From Procambarus clarkii (taxonomy: Eukaryota; Arthropoda; Malacostraca; Decapoda; Cambaridae), in the NCBI RefSeq assembly GCF_040958095.1, contig NC_091172.1, positions 21,538,961 through 21,602,960 of the forward strand: a stretch of 64,000 nucleotides of DNA, given 5' to 3'. Within the stretch, counting starts at the first letter, position 1, and every line of letters begins with the position of its first letter. The notes below the pieces were generated by a model. It was not told where the DNA came from, did not search any database, and saw only the letters and a list, made by a program, of their open reading frames with translations. A program made the position numbers and the translations under genes. Shown here one piece after another: positions 13,036-25,567 of this stretch.

Positions 13036-13159
13036 ATAATTGTTGTGCTGTTAGGTGAAGTGTATAGCACTAGGTGTGGTGTATTGCCCAATGTGTAGTG
13101 CATAGCAGTAGGTGTGGTGTATAGCACTGTGTGGTGCACAGCTCTAGGTGAAGTGTATA
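13036..13159. repeat. 19-bp minisatellite, left segment
   Basis: Diverged units of the CTAGGTGTGGTGTATAGCA family. The array resumes at 16918 beyond an insertion, so the two parts were once continuous. Confidence 0.85.
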
Positions 13160-13770
13160 TGTGGGAACCGACCTGTGAGATTTATATTTAATTTATATGA
13201 ATTTATATAGAATTTATATTTACGTTAATTTATATATTTCGATAGCAATTGGTATGATCTTAAGTGGACTGTATTTCTGCAGTAATCTCACAAATTTACC
13301 CCTTACACATTAGGGGGGTTTATAATAAATTTATATATATGCAGCCAATCAAACTACAGTATTAAACTACATATATTAGTAAATAAATTGGAGGTGCCTT
13401 ATCTTATTGTACAGCAGGCTTAGTCCACCAGGTATAACTAGGATGTAGACACCGAATTATCCTCGTGAGAGGCTAGCTTCCAGCACCCAAGTAACTCACC
13501 AAGATAAATTCTTGCTTCCTCTTCTTGTTCCTGTCAAAGGGCACTAGCTGTAAGCCGGAATCCTAATATACGACAACTATATCAGAGAAAACACTGTATA
13601 TTATATATGATAAGGACCAAGGCTTAATTACCTGTGTTGAGTCGATCGTTCGTATTCTAACCGGAATTAATCATATCTACCTACATTACTGGCCAATAAT
13701 GACTTGGATAAGATTTCGGAAAGACACTTCCCTTGTGGTTGTTGACAGCGTGTTGATGATGGTAGAACAC

Positions 13771-16504
13771 TTGAAATTGAAATTGAAATAAGTTTATTGA
13801 GGTAAAATACACACAAAGGGATGAGGTAGCTCAAGCTATTCTCACCCCGTTCAGTACAACGTGTTAATACATACATAGACACACATCACAAACAATAAAC
13901 CTGTTACCAAACATTCTGAGAGATAAACATGTACATTTCCTCCTTCACAAGTGGTATGGTATCAGACGTACACAAATACTTTTATGACCTAGTTATACGG
14001 ATAATTCAACAAAATATTACAGTCTTGGTGCAAAATTCTTATATCTCTCAAGAATATCATCAACCTTTCCTTTGTGACACATCCAGGCTATTTGCTCAGG
14101 AACAGTCCTTATCTCAGTGTTTCTATATACATTAATCAACGGACAATCAAGAACATAATGGGCAAGGGTGTGAGACCTTAACATACCACATAGTTTACAC
14201 TTCGTGTCATTATCATGAACGCCTATCCCATATTCCCAGTAATATTTGTACCCAAGCCTGAGCCGCATGTACACAGAGTCACTCCAAGCATTTCTCCTTT
14301 TACCATAAGTGAAAAGGGTGTTTTGACTCACATACATGTAGTGTTGCATGGTTAGACTTCTCTCATACATTATCCCTCTCCTCTCCACTCCTGCCTGTGC
14401 CTGAATATTTCTGATTTTGCTTCTTATTTGTCTCATTGTGAATTCACATTCAATGTCAATTTGTGGTTTTGATGTGGCACGTTTGGCCAAGTCATCCGCC
14501 ACCTCGTTGAGCACTATTCCAACATGAGATGGAATCCACATGAATTTCACACTATGACCTTTCAGCTGTATCTCAGCTATTCTTCTCTTACAATCCTCAA
14601 CTATGGACATAAAGACTGGGTTTCGACTGTTTAAGGACTCCAGTGCTCCTCGGCTATCGACAAATACAAAAACATTTTTGTCGTCATGACGTACTTCCTC
14701 CAAACACGCCAGAATGGCCTGCAGTTCAGCTTGTGTGGATGATATATAATTACTAAGCCGGAGTTCAATTTTCCTGTCCACAGTCCCAAACTCTGTATAT
14801 TCCCTTATTAGGACACCACACCCTGCCCTGCCATCCTCCGCCACCGACCCGTCGCAATATACATGTAAACTGTTGCCTCTTGGTAACCGGGATATCATGC
14901 TTCCATACATACACCGTAATTGTCCCGGTTCATGATGAATCTTTTTCACATTGAGGGGTACAATTTCGACGTCTATTTTCTGTACTTTCCAGGGAGCAGA
15001 CATATTACTCTGTCGAGAGGGTTTACAGCAGTCAAGTACATCGTATTCCCTGAGGTCATGAGCTAATCCCCTCGTGTAGCGTGTCTCCCTCAGTTTCCTG
15101 GAAGTGTGTACGTCACTCAAGCAGGTCTGAACGCTCTCAAACAGCTTATCCCCTCCTTTTCTCCGCATGAAACGAATAGCTACTCTAGTGTTAATGTCAC
15201 GGACTCTATCACACACACTCTGTAAATTTAATTCCATTCTCATTATTTCAATCATTGCATTTCTTTGACATCCAAGAATAATCCTCATAGCCTCGTTCTG
15301 TATCAGCTCTATTTTTTGAATTCTGCCTTGGCCTGTGTAAGACAAAACGGGTGCTGCGTAGTCTATCAGGGACCGAACAGTGCTTATGTATAACATCCGT
15401 AAGATAGGTACCCCAACACCTTTACCAGAAAAAGCCAGTGCTTTTAGAGGATGCAGACGGGCTTTACATAAGGTGCTGATATGATTTATTTCAGCATTTT
15501 TACTCTCACATGTGTATCCAACATACATGCCCAGATACTTGTACTTCTGAACACGGCTCAGTTCCACACCATTTAGAGTAAGTGTTATATTTCTTCGTTT
15601 CCTATACTCATATTTGGTTTTATCTGCATTTATAACTAAGCCGAACTTGTGACAGGTTGTACCAAGTATGTTAAGAGCAGTTTGAATTTTGTTCCCGGAA
15701 GTGCCTTGTATAAGAATGTCATCAGCATATATGATCGTCGTGACCCCTGGAGGATACATCTCTGATGCTAATCTGTTCATTAATACATTGAATAAGGTGG
15801 GACTTAATACTCCCCCTTGTGGGGTACCTAACTGAAACCTCCGTTCCTCAGACATGCATCCCTGATAATACACCTGACCTTTTCTGCCTTGTAGATAATC
15901 CCTTATCCAGTGTAACAATCTCCCTGTTATTCCCAGATTGGCTAATTCGTATAAGATTACTTCCCCATTGGCTTTATCAAATGCTCCTTGTAGATCAACA
16001 AAAACTCTACAATTGTCATCCATATTAGACAAACACTTTAAGAGACAATCCGCAGTACTTTTGCCTTTGATAAAACCAAAGAGATTACTGGACATGTTAT
16101 CACCTACAAGGTAGAGTAGCCTATTTAACAAAATCCTTTCCATCATTTTACAAAAGCAGGATATTAAGGAGACAGGTCTGTAGCCATCGTTTGACTTAGG
16201 GATAGGAATGATGACTGCCTCTTTCCATTTTCTTGGTAACTTTCCCTCTCTATAACTCATATTAAACAAATCAAGTAAGGGACTAGGTTTCATACCGGCT
16301 AAATAATTAAGAATGTCATACGTTACTCCATCTTTCCCAGGAGCAGTAGAGCTGCCACTTTTTATAGCATCCAGTAGCTCATCGTGAGTTATCTCAGTGC
16401 ATGTTACAGATCTTGTATTTAAGGCACATAAAGTTACTCCATTTCTATTATTTTCCCATGACTCAATGGTGATTCTCGTGTCTGCAGGTAAGGACTCCTT
16501 TGAT
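13771..16504 (-). mobile_element. LINE-B, I-type non-LTR retrotransposon, 5'-truncated
   Basis: The minus strand carries RT and RNase H coding sequence, then a ~230 bp 3' UTR containing AATAAA (CCTCAATAAACTTA) and ending in short TTTCAA repeats at 13790-13771. Terminal short tandem repeats are typical of I-superfamily LINEs. It is inserted in the ~1 kb element, whose sequence resumes at about 16505 (TTTGATCTCCATAACACTT). The endonuclease and ORF1 are missing. A clear target-site duplication was not found. Confidence 0.85.
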
Positions 16505-16524
16505 CTCCATAACACTTCGTCCAA
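14017..16524 (-). CDS. LINE-B reverse transcriptase / RNase H ORF (truncated)
   Basis: An 835-codon frame with no stop. RT palm motifs: APGKDG at about residue 61, motif A VFVDLQGAFD (Asp177), motif B GTPQGG at about 233-238, and YADD at 266-269. The RNase H domain spans about 553-690 with the DEDD set D558 (YCDGS), E600, D623 (FVDSRG) and D677 (EVADDLAK). A C-terminal zinc knuckle follows: C776, C779, H785, H789, C794. The architecture is that of I-superfamily LINEs, in which the protein copies its RNA onto nicked DNA. The endonuclease half is absent, so the protein could not target DNA alone. The first ~7 codons (MDEVLWR) come from the flanking ~1 kb element, so the apparent start is fortuitous. 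The lack of stops suggests a young insertion. Confidence 0.9.
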   Translation of the reverse strand: MDEVLWRSKESLPADTRITIESWENNRNGVTLCALNTRSVTCTEITHDELLDAIKSGSSTAPGKDGVTYDILNYLAGMKPSPLLDLFNMSYREGKLPRKWKEAVIIPIPKSNDGYRPVSLISCFCKMMERILLNRLLYLVGDNMSSNLFGFIKGKSTADCLLKCLSNMDDNCRVFVDLQGAFDKANGEVILYELANLGITGRLLHWIRDYLQGRKGQVYYQGCMSEERRFQLGTPQGGVLSPTLFNVLMNRLASEMYPPGVTTIIYADDILIQGTSGNKIQTALNILGTTCHKFGLVINADKTKYEYRKRRNITLTLNGVELSRVQKYKYLGMYVGYTCESKNAEINHISTLCKARLHPLKALAFSGKGVGVPILRMLYISTVRSLIDYAAPVLSYTGQGRIQKIELIQNEAMRIILGCQRNAMIEIMRMELNLQSVCDRVRDINTRVAIRFMRRKGGDKLFESVQTCLSDVHTSRKLRETRYTRGLAHDLREYDVLDCCKPSRQSNMSAPWKVQKIDVEIVPLNVKKIHHEPGQLRCMYGSMISRLPRGNSLHVYCDGSVAEDGRAGCGVLIREYTEFGTVDRKIELRLSNYISSTQAELQAILACLEEVRHDDKNVFVFVDSRGALESLNSRNPVFMSIVEDCKRRIAEIQLKGHSVKFMWIPSHVGIVLNEVADDLAKRATSKPQIDIECEFTMRQIRSKIRNIQAQAGVERRGIMYERSLTMQHYMYVSQNTLFTYGKRRNAWSDSVYMRLRLGYKYYWEYGIGVHDNDTKCKLCGMLRSHTLAHYVLDCPLINVYRNTEIRTVPEQIAWMCHKGKVDDILERYKNFAPRL

Positions 16525-16917
16525 GAGAAATTATAGGAGCTGAACTCGCTCCAACGACTCGGTCTTAAGAATGGCTGAACTCCACCACCACCCTCACTAC
16601 TGAGGCCTTGGCTCTCCTTGTCCAATGTCAATAAGTGATAGAAGGATCACATTTACTATATTTTGATACTGATAATTAGGTTAATTCAAATGAGATGTTT
16701 TTATGATATTAAAAGTCCAAAGACTAATGTATTTAAGAACAATTCCCAACAGAATAGCTGGTGAATTTATAGTACTATTTGGCAATATTATCCCGTTTTC
16801 TATTGACGGAAAATTCTACTACAAGCTACATTTTCTATGGGTAACGTGTGTATACAACAGCAGCAATATTATCGGCATATTGCATGTAATATTAATAGAT
16901 GGTGTCGGGTTTTCCTA

Positions 16918-18655
16918 CATAATAGTACTAGGTGTGGTGTATAGTCCAATGTGTAGTGTATAGCACTAGAAGTGGTGTATAGCTCTAGGTGTGGTGTATA
17001 GTTCTTGGTGTGGTGTATAGCTCTAGGTGTGGTGTATGGCACTAGATGTGGTGTATAGCACTAGGTGTGGTGTATAGCTCTAGGTGTGGTGTGTAGTTCT
17101 TGGTGTGGTGTATAGCTCTAGGTGTGGTGTATGGCACTAGATGTGGTGTATAGCACTAGGTGTGGTGTATAGCTCTAGGTGTGGTGTGTAGTTCTTGCTG
17201 TGGTGTATGGCACTAGGTGTGGTGTATAGCACTAGGTGTGGTGTATGGCACTAGGTGTGGTGTATGGCACTAGATGTGGTGTATAGCACTAGGTGTGGTG
17301 TATAGTTCTAGGTGTGGTGTATAACACTAGGTGTGGTGTATAGCACTAGGTGTGGTGTATAGCACTAGGTGTGGTGTATAGCTCTAGGTGTGGTGTATAG
17401 CACTAGGTGTGGTGTATAGCACTAGAAGTGGTTTATAGCTCTAGGTGTGGTGTATAGTTCTAGGTGTGGTGTATAACACTAGGTGTGGTGTATAGCACTA
17501 GGTGTGGTGTATAGCTCTAGGTGTGGTGTATAGTTCTTGGTGTGGTGTATAGCACTAGAAGTGGTGTATAGCATTTGGTGTGGTGTATAGCACTAGGTGT
17601 GGTGTATAGCACTAGGTGTGGTGTATAGCACTAGAAGTGGTGTATAGCATTAGGTGTGGTGTATAGCACTAGGTGTGGTGTATAGCACTAGGTGTGTTGT
17701 ATAGCACTAGGTGTGTTGTATAGCACTAGGTGTGGTGTATAGCACTAGGTGTGGTGTATAGCACTAGGTGTGGAGTATAGCTCTTGGTGTGGTGTATAGC
17801 TCTAGGTGTGGTGTATAGAACTAGGTATGCTGTATAGCACTAGGTGTGGTGTATAGCACTAGGTGTGGTGTATAGCACTAGGTGTGGTGTATAGAACTAG
17901 GTATGCTGTATAGCACTAGGTGTGATGTATAGCACTAGATGTGGTGTATAGCATTAGGTGTGGTGTATAGCACTAGGTGTGGTGTATAGCACTAGGTGTG
18001 GTGTATAGCTCTAAGTGTAGTGTATAGCTCTAGGTGTAGTGTATAGCACTACGTGTGGTGTATAGCACTAGGTGTGGTGTATAGTTCTACGTGTAGTGTT
18101 TAGCTCTAGGTGTGGTGTATAGTACTAGATGTGGTGTATAGCACTAGATGTGGTGTATAGCACTAGATGTGGTGTATAGCACTAGATGTGGTGTATAGCA
18201 CTAGATGTGGTGTATAGCACTAGGTGTGGTGTATAGCTCTATGTGTAGTGTATAGCACTAAGTGTGGTTTATAGCACTAGGTGAGGTGTATAGCTCCATG
18301 TGTAGTGTATAGCACTAGGTGTGTTGTATAGCACTAGGTGTGGTGTACATCTCAATGTGTAGTGTATAGCACTAGGTGTGGTGTATAGCACTAGGTGTGG
18401 TGTACATCTCAATGTGTGTTGTATAGCACTAGGTGTGGTGTACATCTCAATGTGTAGTGTATAGCACTAGGTGTGGTGTATAGCACTAGGTGTGGTGTAC
18501 ATCTCAATGTGTAGTGTATAGCACTAGGTGTGGTGTATAGCACTAGGTGAGGTGTACATCTCAATGTGTAGTGTATAGCACTAGGTGTGTTGTATAGCAC
18601 TAGGTGTGGTGTACATCTCAATGTATAGTGTATAGCACTAGGTGTGGTGTATAGC
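16918..18655. repeat. 19-bp minisatellite, right segment
   Basis: About 90 units of CTAGGTGTGGTGTATAGCA with variants at the CTA and at GTG/GAG/GAA. Near 18340-18640 a longer pattern appears, with GTACATCTCAATGTGTAGTG alternating with the basic unit, which indicates a higher-order repeat. Confidence 0.95.
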
Positions 18656-18912
18656 ACTAGATGTGGTGTATACCACTAGGTGTGGTGTATACCACTAGGT
18701 GTGGTGTATAGCACAATGTGTGTGGTATAGCACAATGTGTGTGTGTGGTATAGTACAATGTGTGTGTGTGGTATAGCACAATGTGTGTGGTATAGCACAA
18801 TGTGTGGAGTATCGCACAATGTGTGTAGTATAGCACAATGTGTGTGGTATAGCACAATGTGTGTGGTATAGCAGAATGTGTGTAGTATAGCACAATGTGT
18901 GTGGTATAGCAC
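18656..18912. repeat. related 18-22 bp repeat (GTATAGCACAATGTGTGTG)
   Basis: About 13 units that grade out of the 19-bp array. Internal (GT)n length varies between units. Confidence 0.9.
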
Positions 18913-19711
18913 CAGACAGTGGGTCTAGTCAAGTATACCTTGACAGCACATCTTCCATCAATAACATTAATCACCAACCTCACCATTGTTAAGCACCATA
19001 ACAGGCACCATTGTTGCTTCATCCATGAGCCTACTACCATGGGATCACCATTTCAGACAGAGAGCCATAACCATATTCTCATAAACCACCATTAGTGTTA
19101 TGGCATCAGAACCTCCATTAGCAGTGCTCACTACCATGACCAACATGACCATTATCGCCAACACGGGGCCTCAATATGAGAGATGAGACATCATAACCAT
19201 TACAAATGGAGGGAGCCAGGGCCCCTTACCCACACTCAAGCTAGTTTGCTCTCCATTACTCGCCTTGGACAAACGTCAACTTCTTTTCGTGATCTCTCTC
19301 TCTCTCTCTTTCTATTCCGTCTCTCTCTCTCTCCGTCTCTCCCTCTCTAACCCTTCTAGTTCCCTCTCCCCGTTCCACCACACAACCACAATTTCCCTCA
19401 CAAAAACGCAATTAACGCGGCCACTGGTGTCGCCCCGGGGCAATACTGGGCTCGTGTAGCCTGACACCTCGGAGTCCAGATCTTGATATACTACTTTTAA
19501 TATCAGGACTCTGGGGGAATTATGCTATTTTGGGAGTAGCGCAAGTTCCAATGTTGGGGATATGGGGTGGGGGCAGGAGGGGCTTATATGAGGGTAAGGG
19601 GTGGTTAGTGGGGTGGGAATCATGAAGGGGGGGGGGTGAACATGGTGGATAGAGTAGTTATGAGTAAATGTGAGTGTGGTGGATTAATGTGCAGACGTTT
19701 TGTTTGGATGG

Positions 19712-19715
<4 letters not shown>
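18913..19715. other. no gene recognised
   Basis: Mixed sequence with CACCATTA-type short repeats at 18955-19160 and a CT-rich block near 19290-19350. No coding region is supported. Confidence 0.45.
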
Positions 19716-19741
<26 letters not shown>

Positions 19742-19743
<2 letters not shown>

Positions 19744-20459
19744 GTGACGGTAAAGTGTTGGAGTGTTGATGTTCGGCAGTCCTCCAATGGCAGGTGTCAA
19801 TGCCTTGTCACACTTACAAAAAAAAAGAGACTGCTTGCCTGTTTGTCTGTGGTAAGGTAATGGGAAGACACGCAAAACACAAAATATAAACAGTGTAATT
19901 TTAATTACTTTATGAAACAAGATATGAACAAAGACAACCCCTTGGCTTACGTAAAATTCAAAGCAAGTCAACAAACAAAACAACATGAATAATTAATAGG
20001 TATGGAAATTTACTCTAATACAAAATAATGTGCAAAACAATAATAATCAGGTGCTGAGAATATTGGCTAGAGCTGCCACCTCCCTTAGTACACGACAGCC
20101 AGGGCTTAGTCTACCAGAGAGAGATGTCAACTTCTAAGAGTACAAAGATATTCTGAGGCGTACCGCGTGAGCTGGCCCAGACGTCGACTCAGGTAGAGGG
20201 CGTGAGTGCAGGTGCAGGTGTGCTGTCGGCGATACACCAGCCAATCAGGAGCAGGCAGGCGGAGAATGGGTAGTTTGCTCGTTGACGACGGGTGGAGAGC
20301 CGGTGTGTCAGGTGGTGCAAGGTACGCTTTGCTTCCTGGGCAAAACGTTTTGTGATACTGGTGGACGTATCTTTAATGTAGCATCTTGTACTTGTAAAAT
20401 GACGTAAATGATATAGGGAAGAGCAGGCTCAATCTCTCTTGAAAGAGATTATCGTCACA
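19742..20459 (-). mobile_element. candidate solo LTR, 718 bp
   Basis: Read on the minus strand it begins TGTGACGATAATC and ends CCGTCACTA, a short inverted TGTGACG/CGTCACTA terminus of the kind LTRs carry. Both sides are short (TA)n runs (19719-19741 and 20460-20471), consistent with insertion into a TA array. No internal region or second LTR lies beside it, so it would be a solo LTR. No open frame is convincing. A DNA transposon with similar ends is the alternative. Confidence 0.45.
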
Positions 20460-20471
20460 ATATATATATAA

Positions 20472-20972
20472 AACCTACTACCAGGTTCATTCCTCGCTCA
20501 CTCTCAGCTCGTATTAAATCTCATTGGTCTGTTCTCATTACACAAAAGTTTTCATGCGAAAACCATAAGCAAATTTCTCGCAAAACCTGTATTGCTCTTT
20601 TTTCAACATTTTAATGCTGCAATTTCCTGAAATGATGATGCACCATTGATGACCCGAGATGGAACAGTTCATTATGTGTTCTACGATGATTTATTGCCGT
20701 TTAATAACTGACATAAAAAGTTCACATAGAAGAAACTATAATAAGAGTCACTTTTAAAAAGTTGGGTAATTGGCATTTGAGAACTTAGCAGAAAAGTTAA
20801 TTTCCTTGATATAATCATTTCCCATTTTTAAATTGTTTAATTTTGCTCTCGAAGTTCTCATTTATTTTGCCTCCCGAAATTATCCACGAGCGCAAGTTCA
20901 CGTTCATAATTTTTTTACTGTTAACTTTTCGTCTGACATTATTTAGATCTTTTCTTATGCTTGAGTGCATAT
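20472..20972. other. no gene recognised, AT-rich
   Basis: No domain, RNA gene or repeat array is seen here. Confidence 0.5.

Positions 20973-21480
<508 letters not shown>

Positions 21481-21551
<71 letters not shown>
21481..21551. repeat. (TA)n microsatellite, right of MITE
   Basis: Continuation of the TA array on the far side of the MITE. Confidence 0.95.
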
Positions 21552-21555
<4 letters not shown>

Positions 21556-21640
21556 GTATCTTACCTATTAGCCAGAACACACTTCTCTTCCTAGAATGCA
21601 ATGTTCGATTTGCCTAATAGGCAGGGTAACTTTCGCCATT
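21552..21640. mobile_element. diverged MITE arm fragment
   Basis: TATCTTACCTATTAGCCAGA, ACACACTTCTC and CGATTTGCCTAATAGGC resemble one terminal arm of the MITE at 21091-21480. No second arm is present. Confidence 0.65.
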
Positions 21641-21711
21641 TAAAAAAAATTGTTTCCATTTTATTTATTTTAATTATTTTTATTATATTATTTTAAGAAG
21701 ATGGATTACTG

Positions 21712-23272
21712 ACTTCCATCAACACCGCCACTACCATCAACAACACCACTACCATCATCACCACCACTACCATCATCACCACCACTACCATCAACACCAC
21801 CACTACCATCATCACCACCACTACCATCAACACCACCACTACTATCAACACCACCACTACCATCAACACCACCACTACCATCATCACCACCACTACCATC
21901 AACACCACCACTACCATCATCACCACTACCATCAACACCACCACTACCATCATCACCACCACTACCATCATCACCACCACTACCATCATCACCACCACTA
22001 CCATCATCACCACCACTACCATCAACACCACCACTACCATCATCACCACTACCATCAACACCACCACTACCATCATCACCACCACTACCATCATCACCAC
22101 CACTACCATCATTACCACCACTACCATCAACACCACCACTACCATCAACACCACCACTACCATCAACACCACCACTACCATCAACACCACCACTACCATC
22201 ATCACCACCACTACCATCAACACCACCACTATCATCAACACCACCACTACCATCAACACCACCACTATCATCAACACCACCACTACCATCAACACCACCA
22301 CTATCATCAACACCACCACTACCATCATCACCACCACTACCATCAACACCACCACTACCATCATCACCACCACTACTATACTATCAACAACACCACTACC
22401 ATCAACACCACCATCAACACAACACCACCACTACCATCAACACCACCACTACCATCAACACCACCATCAACACTACACCACCACTACCATCAACACCACC
22501 ACTACCATCAACACCACTACCATCAACACCACCACTACTATACTATCAACAACACCACTACCATCAACACCACCACTACCATCAACACCACCATCAACAC
22601 AACACCACCACTACCATCAACACCACCATCAACACAACACCACCACTACCATCAACACCACCATCAACACAACACCACCACTACTATACTATCAACAACA
22701 CCACTACCATCAACACCACCATCAACACAACACCACCACTACCACCAACAACACCACTACCATCAACACCATCAACACAACACCACCACTACCACCAACA
22801 ACACCACTACCATCAACAACACCACTACCATCAACACCACCACTACCATCAACACCACCACTACCATCAACAACACCACAACCATCATCACCACCACTAC
22901 CATCAACAACACCACTACCATCAACAACACCACTACCATCAACAACACCACTACCATCATCACCACCACTACCATCAACACCACCACTACCATCAACAAC
23001 ACCACTACCATCAACACCACCACTACTATCAACACCACCACTACCATCAACACCACCACTACCATCAACAACACCACTACCATCAACACCACCACTACTA
23101 TCAACACCACCACTACCATCAACAACACCACTACCATCAACACCACCACTACTATCAACACCACCACTACCATCAACAACACTACCATCAACACCACCAC
23201 TACTATCAACACCACCACTACCATCATCACCACCACTACTATCAACACCACCATCAACACAACACCCATTAT
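21712..23272. repeat. 18-bp VNTR (CACCACCACTACCATCAA)
   Basis: Units of 18 bp with ATCAAC/ATCATC alternation, regular to about 22380. Beyond that, larger blocks including AACACAACACCACC and TACTATACTATCAACAAC repeat every ~60-130 bp. Its unit length is divisible by three, so the minus strand gives long Val/Met/Leu and Gly/Ser/Asp frames, which I reject as genes. Confidence 0.95.
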
Positions 23273-23850
23273 TTCGCAATTTATATCAAAACTTAAAAAT
23301 ATAAATAGTTCTTCCTCTCCAGGAATTAGAATAAATAAATTAATTTTCTATCAGTATAAAAATTCAAATCAAGGAATACAAAAAAATGTTTAACTAAAAA
23401 TATTACTTTTTATGAGTTTTTTTCCGTGCCAAACTTCATGCAATTTTTTTGTTTTCCAATGTTTGTGTGTTTTCCCCAGAATGTATAAGGTTCGGAAATT
23501 TTTCAATTGTTTTTAGTGGCTTTTTCTCCCACCAATTCCTTATAATTAACATTTAGAGGATGTTAGAAGAGAATGAAGTGCTATTTGCAGCTATATCTCT
23601 TAATTTGTTAGGTATTAATTCTGTCACTATACTACCTCCTCGTCTCTACTGAATTCGTTTAAAATTTACACTTAACTTTACTGTAACAAAAAATAATGAT
23701 CTGATTTAATTTTGAAGCATATCAGGCCTAACGAAAAGTAGCATACTGATTGGCTGAGTATAGAGCCTATCAGTATGATAAGATGTTTACCTACAGTGAA
23801 CATTTTCTCACAAGTCAATAAATAAAACTTTCTGAAAATTTAAACATTAT
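23273..23850. other. no gene recognised, AT-rich
   Basis: Short imperfect hairpin-like sequences occur (GCATACTGATTGGC and CCTATCAGTATG near 23740-23780). No coding support. Confidence 0.45.
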
Positions 23851-23860
23851 ATATAAATAT

Positions 23861-23951
<91 letters not shown>
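23851..23951. repeat. (TA)n microsatellite
   Basis: TA array with AAA interruptions, immediately before the 46-bp palindrome. Confidence 0.95.
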
Positions 23952-23954
<3 letters not shown>

Positions 23955-23969
23955 GACTATATATATATA

Positions 23970-24015
23970 GACTGATGGATGCCGACTATATATATATAGT
24001 CGGCATCCATCAGTC
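23970..24015. repeat. perfect 46-bp palindrome
   Basis: The left 23 bases start GACTGATGGATGCCGAC and end in TATATA; the right half is their exact reverse complement ending CATCCATCAGTC. It lies between a (TA)n array and the VNTR-fused PLE frame. It may be a PLE terminal relic, a small foldback or a template-switch product. Confidence 0.9.
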
Positions 24016-24044
24016 ACAGCAGACTATGGAGTCTCATCAACAAC

Positions 24045-25567
24045 AACACACCACTACTATCATCACCACCACTACTATCATCACCACCACTACTATCATC
24101 ACCACCACTACTATCATCACCACCACTACTATCATCACCACCACTACTATCATCACCACCACTACTATCAACACCACCACTACTATCATCACCACCACTA
24201 CTATCATCACCACCACTACTATCATCACCACCACTACTATCAACACCACCACTACTATCATCACCACCACTACTATCATCACCACCACTACTATCATCAC
24301 CACCACTACTATCAACACCACCACTACTATCAACACCACCACTACTATCAACACCACCACTACTATCATCACCACCACTACTATCAACACCACCACTACT
24401 ATCATCACCACCACTACTATCATCACCACCACTACTATCAACACCACCACTACTATCATCACCACCACTACTATCAACACCACCACTACTATCATCACCA
24501 CCACTACTATCAACACCACCACTACTATCATCACCACCACTACTATCAACACCACCACTACTATCATCACCACCACTACTATCATCACCACCACTACTAT
24601 CATCACCACCACTACTATCATCACCACCACTACTATCATCACCACCACTACTATCAACACCACCACTACTATCATCACCACCACTACTATCATCACCACC
24701 ACTACTATCAACACCACCACTACTATCAACACCACCACTACTATCATCACCACCACTACTATCATCACCACCACTACTATCAACACCACCACTACTATCA
24801 TCACCACCACTACTATCAACACCACCACTACTATCATCACCACCACTACTATCAACACCACCACTACTATCATCACCACCACTACTATCAACACCACCAC
24901 TACTATCATCACCACCACTACTATCATCACCACCACTACTATCAACACCACCACTACTATCATCACCACCACTACTATCAACACCACCACTACTATCATC
25001 ACCACCACTACTATCAACACTACCACTACTATCATCACCACCACTACTATCATCACCACCACTACTATCAACACCACCACTACTATCATCACCACCACTA
25101 CTATCATCACCACCACTACTATCAACACCACCACTACTATCATCACCACCACTACTATCATCACCACCACTACTATCATCACCACCACTACTATCATCAC
25201 CAACACTACTATCATCACCACCACTACTATCATCACCACCACTACTATCAACACCACCACTACTATCATCACCACCACTACTATCATCACCACCACTACT
25301 ATCATCACCACCACTACTATCAACACCACCACTACTATCATCACCACCACTACTATCATCACCACCACTACTATCAACACCACCACTACTATCAACACCA
25401 CCACTACTATCATCACCACTACTATCAACACCACCACTACTATCATCACCACCACTACTATCAACACCACCACTACTATCAACACCACCACTACTATCAT
25501 CACCACTACTATCAACACCACCACTACTATCATCACCACTACTATCAACACCACCACTACCATCATC
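24045..25567. repeat. 18-bp VNTR in frame with PLE ORF
   Basis: About 84 units of ATCATCACCACCACTACT with ATCAAC variants, rarely shortened to 15 bp (for example near 25414). All changes are multiples of three, so the plus strand reads Ile-Ile/Asn-Thr4 repeats without a stop from 23975 into the PLE frame. It is related to the VNTR at 21712-23272. Confidence 0.95.

Larger units (their letters stand above)
13160..16917 (+). mobile_element. ~1 kb unclassified element, copy 1, split by a LINE
   Basis: It begins TGTGGGAACCGACCTGTGAG and ends GGTGTCGGGTTTTCCTAC. The short ends are roughly inverted: GGAACCGAC against GGAAAACCCGAC. After removing the LINE at 13771-16504 about 1,020 bp remain. These match, in reverse orientation and with scattered differences, 50571-51602 (1,032 bp). 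It carries no ORF. It is inserted inside the 19-bp minisatellite. I infer a non-autonomous DNA transposon, although the target duplication here is not clear. Confidence 0.65.
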
